Shown here: piece by piece, positions 52,348 through 61,375 of the stretch
How the letters are laid out: each line of letters opens with the position of its first letter
How positions within the stretch are numbered: position 1 is the first letter of the stretch
The notes under the pieces: generated by a model
The model's input: the letters and a program-made list of their open reading frames with translations, nothing else
Told to the model about the DNA's origin: nothing
The model's database searches: none
Origin: Nonomuraea jiangxiensis
Lineage (GTDB): Bacteria; Actinomycetota; Actinomycetes; Streptosporangiales; Streptosporangiaceae
DNA: 64,000 nucleotides
Direction: 5' to 3'
Assembly: GCF_900099965.1 (NCBI RefSeq)
Contig: NZ_FNDJ01000009.1
Span: forward strand, 248,001-312,000
Translations under genes and position numbers: made by a program

Positions 52348-52850
52348 CACTCCACCTTCTTCGCGACGGCCACGATCGCCGGCCTGAGCTGCCGCTCGGC
52401 ATCGCCGTAGCCGGGACGGAGCACCTCCACCACAGTGCCCGGGTCGGCATCGGCCCGCTCGACGGTGGCCACCGCCTCGTGGCGGGCGGGATCGAAGGGT
52501 ACGTCCACCTCGTCATGGCGGGGGTAGCCGAGCTTGGCCAGGAGGGCGACAGCCTGGTCACGCACGGCCCGTATCCCGTCGAGTACCGCGTCCGCGCCGC
52601 CGTCGCCTGCGTGGCTCAGCGCGAGCTCCAGGTTGTCCAGGATGGGCAGCCACTCGGCCGCCACCCTCGCCCGTTCGTCCGTCCTGATCCGCTCGGCGTC
52701 GCGGGAGATGCGCTTGCGCAGGTTGTCCAGGTCGGCGACGGCACGCAGCCAGCGGTCCTCCAGCTCCGCGAGCTTCGCGTCGGTCTCCGAGGGCGAGATG
52801 GCTTCCTCACCCCGCGCGCCGGCCTGGGCCTGGGGTGTGTGCTCGTTCAT
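52347..52850 (-). CDS. grpE: Nucleotide exchange factor GrpE
   Basis: 167 residues. A disordered N-terminus is followed by a long helix with AELEDRWLRAVADLDNLRKR, then WLPILDNLELALSHAGDGG and the C-terminal beta-wing (HEAVATVERADADPGTVVEV, VLRPGYGDAERQLRPAIVAV). These are standard GrpE features. It releases ADP from DnaK. ATG is 1 nt after the dnaK stop. Confidence 0.93.
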   Translation of the reverse strand: MNEHTPQAQAGARGEEAISPSETDAKLAELEDRWLRAVADLDNLRKRISRDAERIRTDERARVAAEWLPILDNLELALSHAGDGGADAVLDGIRAVRDQAVALLAKLGYPRHDEVDVPFDPARHEAVATVERADADPGTVVEVLRPGYGDAERQLRPAIVAVAKKVE

Positions 52851-52851
52851 G

Positions 52852-54744
52852 TCACTCGGGCTCCGACGTCGTGAACTCGGCGTCGATCACGTCCTCCTCA
52901 CCGCCAGGGACACCTTCCGTCCTGCCCTGCGGCGGCACGCTGGGCCCGCCGCCCACGGCGGCTCCGAGGCTGTGATAGACCTGCTGCAGCTCGCCGCTGA
53001 GTGTGCGCAGCCGGTCGATCGGCGCCTCCTCCTTGATCGCCTGCCGGGCCTCCTCCACGAGCTGCCCGGCCCTCGCCTTCTCGTGCACGGGAACCGCGTC
53101 GCCCAGCTCCTCCAGCCGGCGCTCCACCTGGTACGCGACCGAGTCCAGCTCGTTGCGCGCGTCGATGGTCTCGCGGAGTCTGGCGTCCTCCTCGCGGTGC
53201 CGTTCGGCGTCGGTGACCATCCGCTCGATCTCCGACTTGTCCAGGTTGGAGCTCTCGCTGATGGTGATCCGCTGCTCGGTGCCGGTGTCCTTGTCCCGGG
53301 CCGAGACGTTGAGTATGCCGTTGGCGTCGATGTCGAAGGTGACCTCGATCTGCGGCACCCCCCGCGGCGCGGGCCGGATGTTCTCCAGCCGGAAGCGCCC
53401 GAGCACCCGGTTGTCGGCGGCGCGCTCCCGCTCGCCCTGAAGGACGACGATGTCCACGGCGCTCTGGTTGTCCTCGGCCGTGCTGAAGACCTCGGTACGG
53501 CGCGCGGGGATGGTCGTGTTGCGCTCGATCACCTTGGTCATGAGCCCGCCGAGGGTCTCGACGCCCAGCGAGAGCGGCGTGACGTCGAGCAGCACGACGT
53601 CCTGCACCTCGCCCTTGATGATCCCCGCCTGGACAGCCGCGCCGATCGCGACGACCTCGTCCGGGTTCACCGTCATGTTGGGCTCCTTGCCCTCGGTGAG
53701 CCGGCGCACGAGGTTCTGTACGGCGGGCATCCGGGTCGCCCCGCCGACGAGGATCACTTCGTCGATGTCCGCGGGCCGGAGCTTGGCGTCCTCCAGCGCC
53801 TGCTTGACGGGGGCGATGCAACGCTCGACCAGGTCGGCGGTGATTTTCTCGAACGTGGAGCGCATGAGCGTGGTGTTGAGGTGCTTCGGCCCGGTGGCGT
53901 CCGCCGTGATGAACGGCAGGCTGATCGTGGTCTGGGTGACCTCCGAGAGCTCCACCTTGGCCTTCTCGGCCGCCTCGAAGAGCCGCTGCAGGGCCTGCGG
54001 GTCGTTGCGCAGGTCGATGCCCTGGTCCCGCTGGAACTCGTCGGCCAGGTGGTCGACGATCCTGCGGTCGAAGTCGTCGCCGCCGAGGTGGCCATCGCCG
54101 GAGGTGGCGCGGACCTCGACCACGCCTTCGCCGATGTCCAGGATGCTGACGTCGAACGTGCCGCCGCCCAGGTCGAAGACCAGTACGGTCTCGTTCGTCT
54201 TCTTGTCCAGCCCGTACGCGAGCGCCGCCGCCGTCGGCTCGTTGATGATCCGCAGGACCTCGAGCCCCGCGATCCGCCCCGCGTCCTTGGTCGCCTGGCG
54301 CTGGGCGTCATTGAAGTACGCCGGAACGGTGATGACCGCCTCGGTCACCTTCTCACCGAGGTATTTCGCCGCATCGGCGGCCAGCTTCCGCAGGACGAGG
54401 CCGGAGACCTCCTCCGGCGCGTACTGCTTGCCGCCGACCTGGAAGCGTACGGCTCCCTGGGGTCCCTCGACCACGTCGAAGGAGACCGCGTGGATCTCGC
54501 TCTTGACCTCGTCGAAGCGGCGGCCGATGAATCGTTTCGAGGAATAGATCGTTCCCTTCGGGTTCAGTATGGCCTGGCGGCGGGCCATCTGGCCTACCAG
54601 CCGTTCGCCCTGATCGGTGAAGGCCACCACGGACGGCGTCGTCCGCGAGCCCTCCGCGTTGGGCAACACCGTGGGATGGCCGTCCACCGTGGCGGCGATC
54701 ACCGAGTTCGTGGTGCCGAGATCGATGCCGACTGCTTTCGCCAT
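52852..54744 (-). CDS. dnaK: Chaperone DnaK (Hsp70)
   Basis: 630 residues from ATG 54744 (GAGGGAG 7 nt upstream). The Hsp70 signatures are all present: VGIDLGTTNSVIA at the start, VFDLGGGTFDVSIL, VILVGGATRMPAVQNLV, the substrate-binding beta domain with LLDVTPLSLGVETLGG, a helical lid, and a DVIDAEF tail. It refolds proteins with ATP, using the co-chaperones encoded immediately downstream. The gene order dnaK-grpE-dnaJ-cbpM-clpB with overlaps marks one operon. Confidence 0.97.
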   Translation of the reverse strand: MAKAVGIDLGTTNSVIAATVDGHPTVLPNAEGSRTTPSVVAFTDQGERLVGQMARRQAILNPKGTIYSSKRFIGRRFDEVKSEIHAVSFDVVEGPQGAVRFQVGGKQYAPEEVSGLVLRKLAADAAKYLGEKVTEAVITVPAYFNDAQRQATKDAGRIAGLEVLRIINEPTAAALAYGLDKKTNETVLVFDLGGGTFDVSILDIGEGVVEVRATSGDGHLGGDDFDRRIVDHLADEFQRDQGIDLRNDPQALQRLFEAAEKAKVELSEVTQTTISLPFITADATGPKHLNTTLMRSTFEKITADLVERCIAPVKQALEDAKLRPADIDEVILVGGATRMPAVQNLVRRLTEGKEPNMTVNPDEVVAIGAAVQAGIIKGEVQDVVLLDVTPLSLGVETLGGLMTKVIERNTTIPARRTEVFSTAEDNQSAVDIVVLQGERERAADNRVLGRFRLENIRPAPRGVPQIEVTFDIDANGILNVSARDKDTGTEQRITISESSNLDKSEIERMVTDAERHREEDARLRETIDARNELDSVAYQVERRLEELGDAVPVHEKARAGQLVEEARQAIKEEAPIDRLRTLSGELQQVYHSLGAAVGGGPSVPPQGRTEGVPGGEEDVIDAEFTTSEPE

Positions 54745-54763
54745 TACTCGCTCCCTCGTACTG

Positions 54764-55237
54764 CTATCCACTCATCGCCCGGAGCAGCTCATGGGCCCTG
54801 GCCGCGTGGGCCGAATCGACGAGAACCTCGTACTTGTCGGCCACGAGGGTGCTCTCGGAGACGAAGTCCCGCCGGCCGCCCTGGAGGGCGTGCGAGACCA
54901 GCCCGAAGATCGCTCCCGCCACCGCGCCCCACACCAGCCCCCAGAGCACCAAAGGCAACACTGCCGCGGCCATGATCGAGAAAATCGCCAGGAACAGACC
55001 GATGAGCAGCCCGAACCAGGCTCCGGCGGCCGCGCCCCATCCGGCCGCGCGCAGAAGGGTCATCCGCGCGAGAACCCGCTCCACCGAGCGCAGCCCGGCA
55101 CCGACGATCAACGTCCCCTGCACGGGGAATCCATGGTCGGCCAGGTAGTCGACGACTTTCTGCGCCTCCTCGTAGTTGCGGTAGCTCCCGATCGGTTCCC
55201 GGTTGGTGGTGATGGGGCCTGACGACGCGATGGGCAC
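54764..55237 (-). CDS. General stress protein, YflT-like domain with membrane segments
   Basis: 157 residues from GTG 55237 (GGAGGAG upstream). The N-terminus, IGSYRNYEEAQKVVDYLADH with GTLIVGAGLRSVER, resembles the heat-induced general stress YflT (GSP17M) domain. The centre has two hydrophobic stretches (WGAAAGAWFGLLIGLFLAIF, AAAVLPLVLWGLVWGAVAGA), and the end ADKYEVLVDSAHAARAHELL returns to the alpha/beta domain. The role is unknown beyond association with stress. It lies 19 nt from hsp20 upstream and 19 nt from dnaK downstream, so it belongs to the chaperone operon. Confidence 0.82.
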   Translation of the reverse strand: MPIASSGPITTNREPIGSYRNYEEAQKVVDYLADHGFPVQGTLIVGAGLRSVERVLARMTLLRAAGWGAAAGAWFGLLIGLFLAIFSIMAAAVLPLVLWGLVWGAVAGAIFGLVSHALQGGRRDFVSESTLVADKYEVLVDSAHAARAHELLRAMSG

Positions 55238-55256
55238 GGCTCCTCCTCTCCCCGCC

Positions 55257-55718
55257 TCAGGCGGAAACCTCGATGTGCTTGGGCTTCGCAGCCTCCGCCT
55301 TGGGCACGGTGATGGTCAGCACACCGTCGGACAGGTGAGCCTCCACGCGGTCGGCGTCGACGTCTCCCGGGAGCGTCGTGCGCAGCTCGAACTGGCCGGT
55401 CCTGCGCATCTTGCGGTGCCGGCGCTGACGCTCCTGCTCCTCGATCTGCCCGGTGACGATCAGCTCGCGCTCGGACAGCTGGACGTCGATCTGGTCCTTG
55501 CGCGCTCCGGGGACATCGATCTCCACGACGTAGGAGTCTTCGGTCTCCGACACGTCCGCCATGGGCACCCAAGCCCCCATGCCGCCATCGCCGGGAAGAG
55601 TGCCCAGAGCCTCGCCCAGAGCCGCGTTCATGAGCTGTCCCAGCCTGTCGTAGGTGTCTTCGATCTCGCGGGCGGGGAACATCTCGCCGCCCCTGCGACG
55701 TACTGTGAGCAACGCCAT
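55257..55718 (-). CDS. Small heat-shock protein Hsp20 (alpha-crystallin family)
   Basis: 153 residues from ATG 55718 (AGGAGG 6 nt upstream). The alpha-crystallin domain runs from about 50 to the end: VPMADVSETEDSYVVEIDVP, LIVTGQIEEQER, TGQFELRTTLPGDVDADRVE and the terminal LSDGVLTITVPKAE. It holds unfolding proteins for the DnaK/ClpB machinery encoded downstream. It is the first gene of the chaperone operon. Confidence 0.95.
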   Translation of the reverse strand: MALLTVRRRGGEMFPAREIEDTYDRLGQLMNAALGEALGTLPGDGGMGAWVPMADVSETEDSYVVEIDVPGARKDQIDVQLSERELIVTGQIEEQERQRRHRKMRRTGQFELRTTLPGDVDADRVEAHLSDGVLTITVPKAEAAKPKHIEVSA

Positions 55719-55752
55719 CTGGACCTCCTAGATGGGTTCCTGAACAGGCCGA

Positions 55753-55772
55753 AAATGTAACGACCTACATTT
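55753..55772. promoter_or_regulatory. Inverted repeat upstream of hsp20, candidate operator
   Basis: AAATGTA (55753-55759) and TACATTT (55766-55772) are exact inverted arms around six bases, in an AT-rich island 35 nt upstream of the hsp20 start and across the stop codon of the LuxR-type gene. It may be the binding site that controls the chaperone operon. It does not match CIRCE or HAIR consensus as I know them. Confidence 0.5.
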
Positions 55773-58401
55773 CCGAACCTGGCCCAGGCGTCTCGCGGGC
55801 ACATCCCCCAACTGAGTAGTCATCGCCGCGACTCCGTGCGCCGCGGCCGCCGCCCGGCGAGGCGTCCCTCGACTGCTCCGCCGCGAGCCGCGCGAGCTCG
55901 ACCCGGGATCTGATGCTCAGCTTGCGGAAGACGTGCTTCAGGTGGAACGCGACCGTGTGCACACTGATGAACATCTGTTCGGCTATCTGCGGGTTGGTCC
56001 ATCCGTCCGCCGCAAGCAACGAGATGGCGTGCTCGGTCTCGGTCAGGCTGTCCCAGCCGGAGACCGGGCGTTCGGCGTAGCTCCAATGGCGGTGGCGTAC
56101 CCCCATTCCGCGCAGTCTCTGGCGGATGCGCGCGGAGTCCCGCAGGGCGCCGATGTCGTGAAACAGGCCCAAGGCGCGGTCCAGGCTCTCGGCCGCCGCC
56201 ACGCGCTGCCCGGCGGTGGAGAGCAGCATGCCGAGATCCTCCTCGGCGGAGGCCCGCGCCCACACGTCCTCGGTCCGCCCGGCGGCCAGGGCCAGGGCGT
56301 CGTGATCCCCGTCGAGCAGGCCCCTGGCATGCGCCGCGGCGGCGGCAAGCGTGGGAAACTCATGGTTGGCCCGGCCGAGGGCCTCGGCGGCGGCCACCAC
56401 GTGCTCGGCCGCCGCCCGGTCGCCGGCGGCCAGGGCGACCCGGACCATCCAGGGGCCGGCGGCGGGCTCCATGCTGAGCAGCAGCGGGCGGGGCAGCTCT
56501 GCGAGCAGGGGCATGGCGCTGCGCGGCCCGTCTCGTGCCTCCGCGAGCTGCGCGGACAGCAAGGCGTGCCGGAAGCGAGCCTCGGCCGTGCCCCCGGGCT
56601 GTTCCGCGACGTGATGCGCCACCCCCTGCAGGTCGCCGCGCCGCAGCGCGACTGCGGCGAGCACGGCGCGGGCCGCCGCGGCCGACAGCGGCGTGATGAG
56701 CGCGCCGGCCAGGTCCAGGGCCCTGTTCGCCTGGGTGACCGCGTTATCGAAACGGCCCGCGAGCAGCTCCAGGCGGGCTTCCAGCGCCGAGGCGTCCGCC
56801 GCCCAGGCCAGATGACCGTGGCCGAACATGTCCTTGCGTGCCTGGCGGAGCATCATCCGTGCCTCGTCCAGCCGGTGGATGTCGACGAGCACGGCGACGG
56901 TGGCCAGGCAGGCCTCGTAGCGGCGGTCCTCGGGCGCGTCGGCGGCGGCCAGCCGTCCGGCGCTCTCCGCCAAGGCCAGCGCGGCCGTGAGCCTGCCCTC
57001 GTGCCGCTCGGCGGTGGCCAGGGCGACCAGCGCGGCGGTCCTGGCCGCGGGACCGTATCGATCCGTTCCGTCGATGACCTCCTGCGCGAACGACCGCGAG
57101 CCGGCGTCCTCCCGCAGGCGCACCGTGGCGTACAGATGCACGAGGGTCGCCCGCTCGTGTACGTGGCGGGGGAGGCCGGGCACCGCCAGCACCGTCTCGG
57201 CCTCGCGGATCGCCTCTTCACCCCGGCCCGTCAGGTACATGGTGTCCGCGAGCAGGCAGCGCAGTTCGGCCACCCCGTACACGGAGCCGTGCTCGGCGAG
57301 GCGGCCACGCACCATCTGCTCGGCCTCGTCCAGCCGGCCATTGGCGACCGCCGCGTCTATGTCGGAGGAGGCCGGGCCGGTGAGCAGGCCGGCCGACCCC
57401 GGCCGCTCAGAGCCCATGAGAACGCCGGACTGGTCGAGCAGGGTCTGCCGCACCGATGAGGGGATGCCCGCGGCGACGATGTCCCCGACGAGTTCGTGAC
57501 GGAAGGTGAGGCCGTGCTCGGTCACGAGGAGGATGCCCGCGGCCGTGGCCTCCTCCGTCATCGGGAGCAGCGCGGCGGGCGTGGTGTCCAGCAGCGACGC
57601 GGCGTGCTCCAGCGACAACGAACGGCCCAGCACTGCGATCGTCTCCATCAGGCTCCTGGCCTCCGCGCTCAGTGTGTCGATCCAGTGCCGCACCACCATC
57701 CGCAGCCGGTCGGGCACGCGGGCCCGCGTCGCGTCCCCCAGCAGCCCTTCCTCGCGCAGCCCCGCGAACAGCTCGGTGATCAGCAGCGGATTGCCTCCGG
57801 CGGCCGCCGCCAGCGCCCGCGTCGCCGGGTCCGGCGACCGCCCGAGCGTGTCCTGCGTCAGCGCCGCGACCGCGTCCGGTGACAGCGGCGCGAGCGTCAC
57901 CCTGTCGGCCCCCTCCCGCTCCAGGAGGTCGAACAGCGACACGGCCTGGCCCCCGTCCGGCACTGTCGAGCGGCTCATCATCCAGCCGATGGGCCAGTTG
58001 GCCAGCCGGTCGTGCAGGCTGTGCAACGTCCTCAGGGTCACCGGGTCCGCCCGTTGCAGGTCGTCGAGCACGGCCAGCACCGGTGACGTGGCCAACTGCT
58101 CGAACCCTGCCCGCAGCCGCTCCAGGACCGGCGGACCGAAACGGGCGGCGGCGTCGCCCCGCTCAGAGCGCAGATCGAGGGCCTCCAGCAACATGCCGCA
58201 CGGGGCGACCTCGCCCAGTTCCTCCACCCTGCCGTGTACAACCCCGATGCCGCGTTCGGACGCCTCGGCGACCGCTTCGGCCAGCAGCCGGCTCTTCCCC
58301 GATCCGGGTTCGCCGTCCACCAGCAGCGTCCCGCCCGCACCTCGCCGCAACACCCGCAGCAGGCCATCGACGTGACGCCACTCCCGATCGCGTCCCCGCA
58401 T
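55765..58401 (-). CDS. Large LuxR-family ATPase regulator (LAL type)
   Basis: 878 residues from ATG 58401, where GGGAGGA precedes; upstream in-frame starts lack one. An AAA/STAND ATPase comes first, with Walker A GEPGSGKS (30-37) and VLAVLDDLQRADPVT. A long helical repeat region (about 330-780, TPR-like) follows, and the C-terminus has a LuxR helix-turn-helix: LTETEHAISLLAADG, NPQIAEQMFISVHTVAFHLK and HVFRKLSIRSRVELARL. Such regulators activate local operons in response to a ligand. It lies 46 nt upstream of the hsp20-dnaK operon in the same direction, with an inverted repeat at the junction, so control of that operon is the simplest idea. Confidence 0.92.
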   Translation of the reverse strand: MRGRDREWRHVDGLLRVLRRGAGGTLLVDGEPGSGKSRLLAEAVAEASERGIGVVHGRVEELGEVAPCGMLLEALDLRSERGDAAARFGPPVLERLRAGFEQLATSPVLAVLDDLQRADPVTLRTLHSLHDRLANWPIGWMMSRSTVPDGGQAVSLFDLLEREGADRVTLAPLSPDAVAALTQDTLGRSPDPATRALAAAAGGNPLLITELFAGLREEGLLGDATRARVPDRLRMVVRHWIDTLSAEARSLMETIAVLGRSLSLEHAASLLDTTPAALLPMTEEATAAGILLVTEHGLTFRHELVGDIVAAGIPSSVRQTLLDQSGVLMGSERPGSAGLLTGPASSDIDAAVANGRLDEAEQMVRGRLAEHGSVYGVAELRCLLADTMYLTGRGEEAIREAETVLAVPGLPRHVHERATLVHLYATVRLREDAGSRSFAQEVIDGTDRYGPAARTAALVALATAERHEGRLTAALALAESAGRLAAADAPEDRRYEACLATVAVLVDIHRLDEARMMLRQARKDMFGHGHLAWAADASALEARLELLAGRFDNAVTQANRALDLAGALITPLSAAAARAVLAAVALRRGDLQGVAHHVAEQPGGTAEARFRHALLSAQLAEARDGPRSAMPLLAELPRPLLLSMEPAAGPWMVRVALAAGDRAAAEHVVAAAEALGRANHEFPTLAAAAAHARGLLDGDHDALALAAGRTEDVWARASAEEDLGMLLSTAGQRVAAAESLDRALGLFHDIGALRDSARIRQRLRGMGVRHRHWSYAERPVSGWDSLTETEHAISLLAADGWTNPQIAEQMFISVHTVAFHLKHVFRKLSIRSRVELARLAAEQSRDASPGGGRGARSRGDDYSVGGCARETPGPGSEM

Positions 58402-58473
58402 GCTGTCCTCCCATGGCCGCCTACCACGACGGGGAACGGTGAATCCCAAGCCCGCCAAGATCTTTCACACCGG

Positions 58474-58725
58474 TTATGCGCCGTTCAACGGCCGAGCACC
58501 GTGCCGGTCAAGGCCGATGGCGAGGAGTTCCTCCACCGCGTCTGCGGCGAACTGGCCTTCGACCTCCAGGATCTGGTCAAGAAGGCTTCGCGAGCGCTCA
58601 GGAAGCGCATTACCGCTGGCGTGCCTGCAGGCACGAACCTCGTCAAACCACAGGTCAGAGCCGTCGGCGTACATGGCGATGCCGAGGGTGAGGCTTCCGG
58701 TCAAGGTCTGCCATTCCTGCCGCAT
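58474..58725 (-). CDS. Small hypothetical protein (83 aa)
   Basis: ATG 58725 to TAA 58474. The frame has coding-like third-position GC and a plausible protein sequence (LGIAMYADGSDLWFDEVRAC, LLDQILEVEGQFAADAVEEL), with no signal peptide and no recognised family. The ribosome site is weak. It lies between the LuxR-type gene and the + strand PfpI gene in a 320-nt gap that otherwise shows nothing. Confidence 0.42.
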   Translation of the reverse strand: MRQEWQTLTGSLTLGIAMYADGSDLWFDEVRACRHASGNALPERSRSLLDQILEVEGQFAADAVEELLAIGLDRHGARPLNGA

Positions 58726-58763
58726 GCGGATTAAGATCCACCGTGGGAAGAATAGGAGGAGTT

Positions 58764-59327
58764 ATGGCCCGAGTGCTTGTTCTGACCGGTGATGCGGCGG
58801 AAGAGCTGGACTCCATGTACCCCGTCTTCCGGCTCCGGGAAGGGGGTCATGAGGCGATCGTGGCCGCCCCCACCACTCGTGCGGTAAAGCTGGTGGTCCA
58901 CGACTTCGAGCCCGGCTGGGACGCCTACACCGAGAAGCCCGGCCATCAGTTGCCGGTGGATCTCGCGTTCGCCGACGTGCGCCCCGAGGATTACCAGGCG
59001 CTGGTGATCCCGGGCGGCCGCGCACCGGAGTACATCCGCACCGATCCCGACGTCGCCCGTATCGTGCGCCACTTCTTCGAGCGCGGCTTGCCGGTGGGCA
59101 CGATTTGCCACGGCCCGCAGGTGCCGGCCGCGCTCGGCCTGCTGCGCGGCCGTACCACGGCGGCGTTCCCACCACTGAGGGCTGACATGGAGCTGGCCGG
59201 CGCGACCTTCGTGGACGCCCCCGACGTGGTGGACGGCGCGATGGTCTCCTGTCGTGGCTGGCCTGACCTGCCCGAATGGTCGCGCGCCTTCATGCGCGTA
59301 CTGGAGGGCGCGAACGTGTCGGTGTAG
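58764..59327 (+). CDS. DJ-1/PfpI-family protein, second copy
   Basis: 187 residues from ATG 58764 with AGGAGG 4-9 nt upstream. ARVLVLTGDAAEELDSMYPV opens the fold; YQALVIPGGRAPEYIR carries the conserved Glu region; the nucleophile is Cys115 in VGTICHGPQVPAALG. The protein is of standard length. It differs clearly from the copy at 42533-43108. Members act as deglycases, proteases or chaperone-like stress proteins; its place beside the chaperone island supports a stress role. Confidence 0.9.
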   Translation: MARVLVLTGDAAEELDSMYPVFRLREGGHEAIVAAPTTRAVKLVVHDFEPGWDAYTEKPGHQLPVDLAFADVRPEDYQALVIPGGRAPEYIRTDPDVARIVRHFFERGLPVGTICHGPQVPAALGLLRGRTTAAFPPLRADMELAGATFVDAPDVVDGAMVSCRGWPDLPEWSRAFMRVLEGANVSV

Positions 59328-59409
59328 GTGATTCGTCGGGACGGCAGCGTCGGTAGCACGGTGGGATTTGCCCCCAGGGAGAATCACTTCAAGCGCAGAG
59401 CCCTTCGTC

Positions 59410-59460
59410 CGGTGGGAGGAAGGGCTCAGGGGCGCCGAATGGTTGGTCCCCTCCCCACCG
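59410..59460. terminator. Weak hairpin between convergent genes
   Basis: CGGTGGGAGG (59410-59419) pairs with CCTCCCCACCG (59450-59460) with one bulged base. It lies between the PfpI gene and the permease gene that converges on it. Confidence 0.35.
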
Positions 59461-59475
59461 AACGCGGGCCCCGGC

Positions 59476-60357
59476 CTACCTCAGGCCACCGACGGACAAC
59501 CCTCCGCGCCAGTGCCGCTGCAGAGTGAAGAAGGCGATGACGAGTGGGATGACCGACACGAGCGCGCCCATGATGATGAGGCTCCAGAGGGAGGTACTGC
59601 CCGCATTGTTCCCCGAGGCGATCCCCTGCCAGACGCCGAGTCCGACGGTGACGGGGAAGAGGCGGTTGTCGGAGAGCATGGCGAGGGGCAGGAAATAGTT
59701 GTTCCAGGATGCCACGGCGGACAGCAGCAGCACTGTGACCACCGCGGGCCGCATCAGGGGGAATGCGACCTGGAGAAACGTTCGTACCTCACCCGCGCCG
59801 TCGGCCCGCGCCGCGTCCAGGATCTCGTCGGGAACCGCGTCGCGCGCGTAGATGTGCATGAGGTAGACCCCGAACGGGTTGAGCAGTGAGGGGAGGATCA
59901 CCGCCCACACCGTGTTGGTCAGGCCGAACGCGGAGAACATCATGAAGGTGGGGATCACCAGGGCCGTCGCGGGCACCATGAGCGCGCCGAGCACGAGTGC
60001 GAAGCTGAAGCGTCTGGCGGCGAATCGGTATTTGGCGAATCCGTAGCCGGCCATGACGGCCAGGATCGTGGCACCGACCCCGCCCGCGACCGCGTACAGC
60101 GTGCTGTTGAGAATCCATCTGCCATAGATGCCGTTGTCGTAGCTGAACAGCTGCCCGAGGTTGCCGAGATAGTCGATCTGGTCGGCGAACCACAAAGTGT
60201 TGCCGCCGCCGAACAAGCCGGGGGCGTCTTTGGAGCTGTTCACGATGACCCACCAGAACGGCACAAGGAAGTACACGACGAGAAAGCCGAGCAGTACCTG
60301 CAGTGGGAGGTGGCGTTGCGGGCGGCGGCGGGTCATGGCGCGGGAGCGGTCGCTCAT
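59476..60357 (-). CDS. Sugar ABC transporter permease, MalG-like
   Basis: 293 residues; ATG 60357 overlaps the stop of the other permease (TGATG). Six hydrophobic segments and the CUT1 signature EILDAARADGAGEVRTFLQV with FPLMRPAVVTVLLLSAVASW (the EAA loop that docks the ATPase). It forms half of the membrane channel. No ATPase gene is in the window; many actinomycete CUT1 importers share a distant MsiK-type ATPase. Confidence 0.94.
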   Translation of the reverse strand: MSDRSRAMTRRRPQRHLPLQVLLGFLVVYFLVPFWWVIVNSSKDAPGLFGGGNTLWFADQIDYLGNLGQLFSYDNGIYGRWILNSTLYAVAGGVGATILAVMAGYGFAKYRFAARRFSFALVLGALMVPATALVIPTFMMFSAFGLTNTVWAVILPSLLNPFGVYLMHIYARDAVPDEILDAARADGAGEVRTFLQVAFPLMRPAVVTVLLLSAVASWNNYFLPLAMLSDNRLFPVTVGLGVWQGIASGNNAGSTSLWSLIIMGALVSVIPLVIAFFTLQRHWRGGLSVGGLR

Positions 60358-61298
60358 CACAGGAAGCTCCTCCGTTTGCGGGTGATGAACAGGAAGGCGT
60401 AGACGCCGACGAAGACGATCCCGCCGAGAGCGAAGGAGATCGCCGATCCGTAGTTGAAGTTCGCGAGTGCGAATGCCTGCTGGTACGCGTACATGTTCGG
60501 GGTGAAGTCCGAACTGATCGTTCCGGCCGCCAGGAATCGCAGGATCTGCGGTTCGTTGAAGAATTGCAGGGTGCCGATGAGCGAGAAGACCAGGATCAGG
60601 AGCAACGCGGGGACGATCAGCGGAATTTTGATCCGGAGCGCGATCTGCCATTTGCCGGCGCCGTCCATGCGGGCGGCTTCGTAGAGCGCCGGGTCGATGC
60701 CCTGGAGCGCCGCGTACAGGATGATCATGTAGTAACCGGCCCACTGCCAGGTGACGACGTTGACCAGGCCGTAGAAGATCAGGTTGCCGCTGAGGAAGTC
60801 AGGTGGGGTGGCGCCGAACATCCCGAAGATGTCGGTGAGCGGCCCGAAGCTCTTGCTGTACAGGAATCCCCACATGACGGCCCCGATGACCGTGGGAATG
60901 GCGTAGGGAAGAAAGATCATGAGGCGGGAGAAGCGGGTGAACAGCGAGGTCACGCCATCCAGGATCAGGGCCATCGCGAGCGCGACGATGATCTGCAGCG
61001 GGATGGAGACCAGCGAGAAGCGGATGACGAACCACGATCCGGACAGGAAGCTCGGGTCGGTGAACGCCTTCGCGTAATTGTCGAGGAAGACGAAGCTGGT
61101 GCCGCCGATCAGCTTCTTCTGGAAAAGACTGAGATACAGCGCGTACGCGAGCGGCGCGATGAGAAGAGCCAGGAAGACGATCCCGAATGGCCCGACGAAG
61201 AGCCACCCCATCAGATGCTCACGTAGGCGCACCTTGCCGCGGATTCTGGGTGTCTTCTCTTGGGTGCGTGGTGCACTGTTCTCGATCAGGAGGGTCAA
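60357..61298 (-). CDS. Sugar ABC transporter permease, MalF-like
   Basis: 313 residues from TTG 61298 (CCGGAG upstream). Six hydrophobic segments starting LFVGPFGIVFLALLIAPLAY and the EAA-loop ALYEAARMDGAGKWQIALRI. It pairs with the following permease; the two genes overlap. The substrate-binding lipoprotein gene lies 77 nt upstream. Confidence 0.94.
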   Translation of the reverse strand: MTLLIENSAPRTQEKTPRIRGKVRLREHLMGWLFVGPFGIVFLALLIAPLAYALYLSLFQKKLIGGTSFVFLDNYAKAFTDPSFLSGSWFVIRFSLVSIPLQIIVALAMALILDGVTSLFTRFSRLMIFLPYAIPTVIGAVMWGFLYSKSFGPLTDIFGMFGATPPDFLSGNLIFYGLVNVVTWQWAGYYMIILYAALQGIDPALYEAARMDGAGKWQIALRIKIPLIVPALLLILVFSLIGTLQFFNEPQILRFLAAGTISSDFTPNMYAYQQAFALANFNYGSAISFALGGIVFVGVYAFLFITRKRRSFL

Positions 61299-61375
61299 CT
61301 TGGGCTCCGGGATGTCGATGCTGGGGATCGCGGGTGGGCCGGCCGGCCGAAGACGGCGCGGCCCTGCCCTTCACG

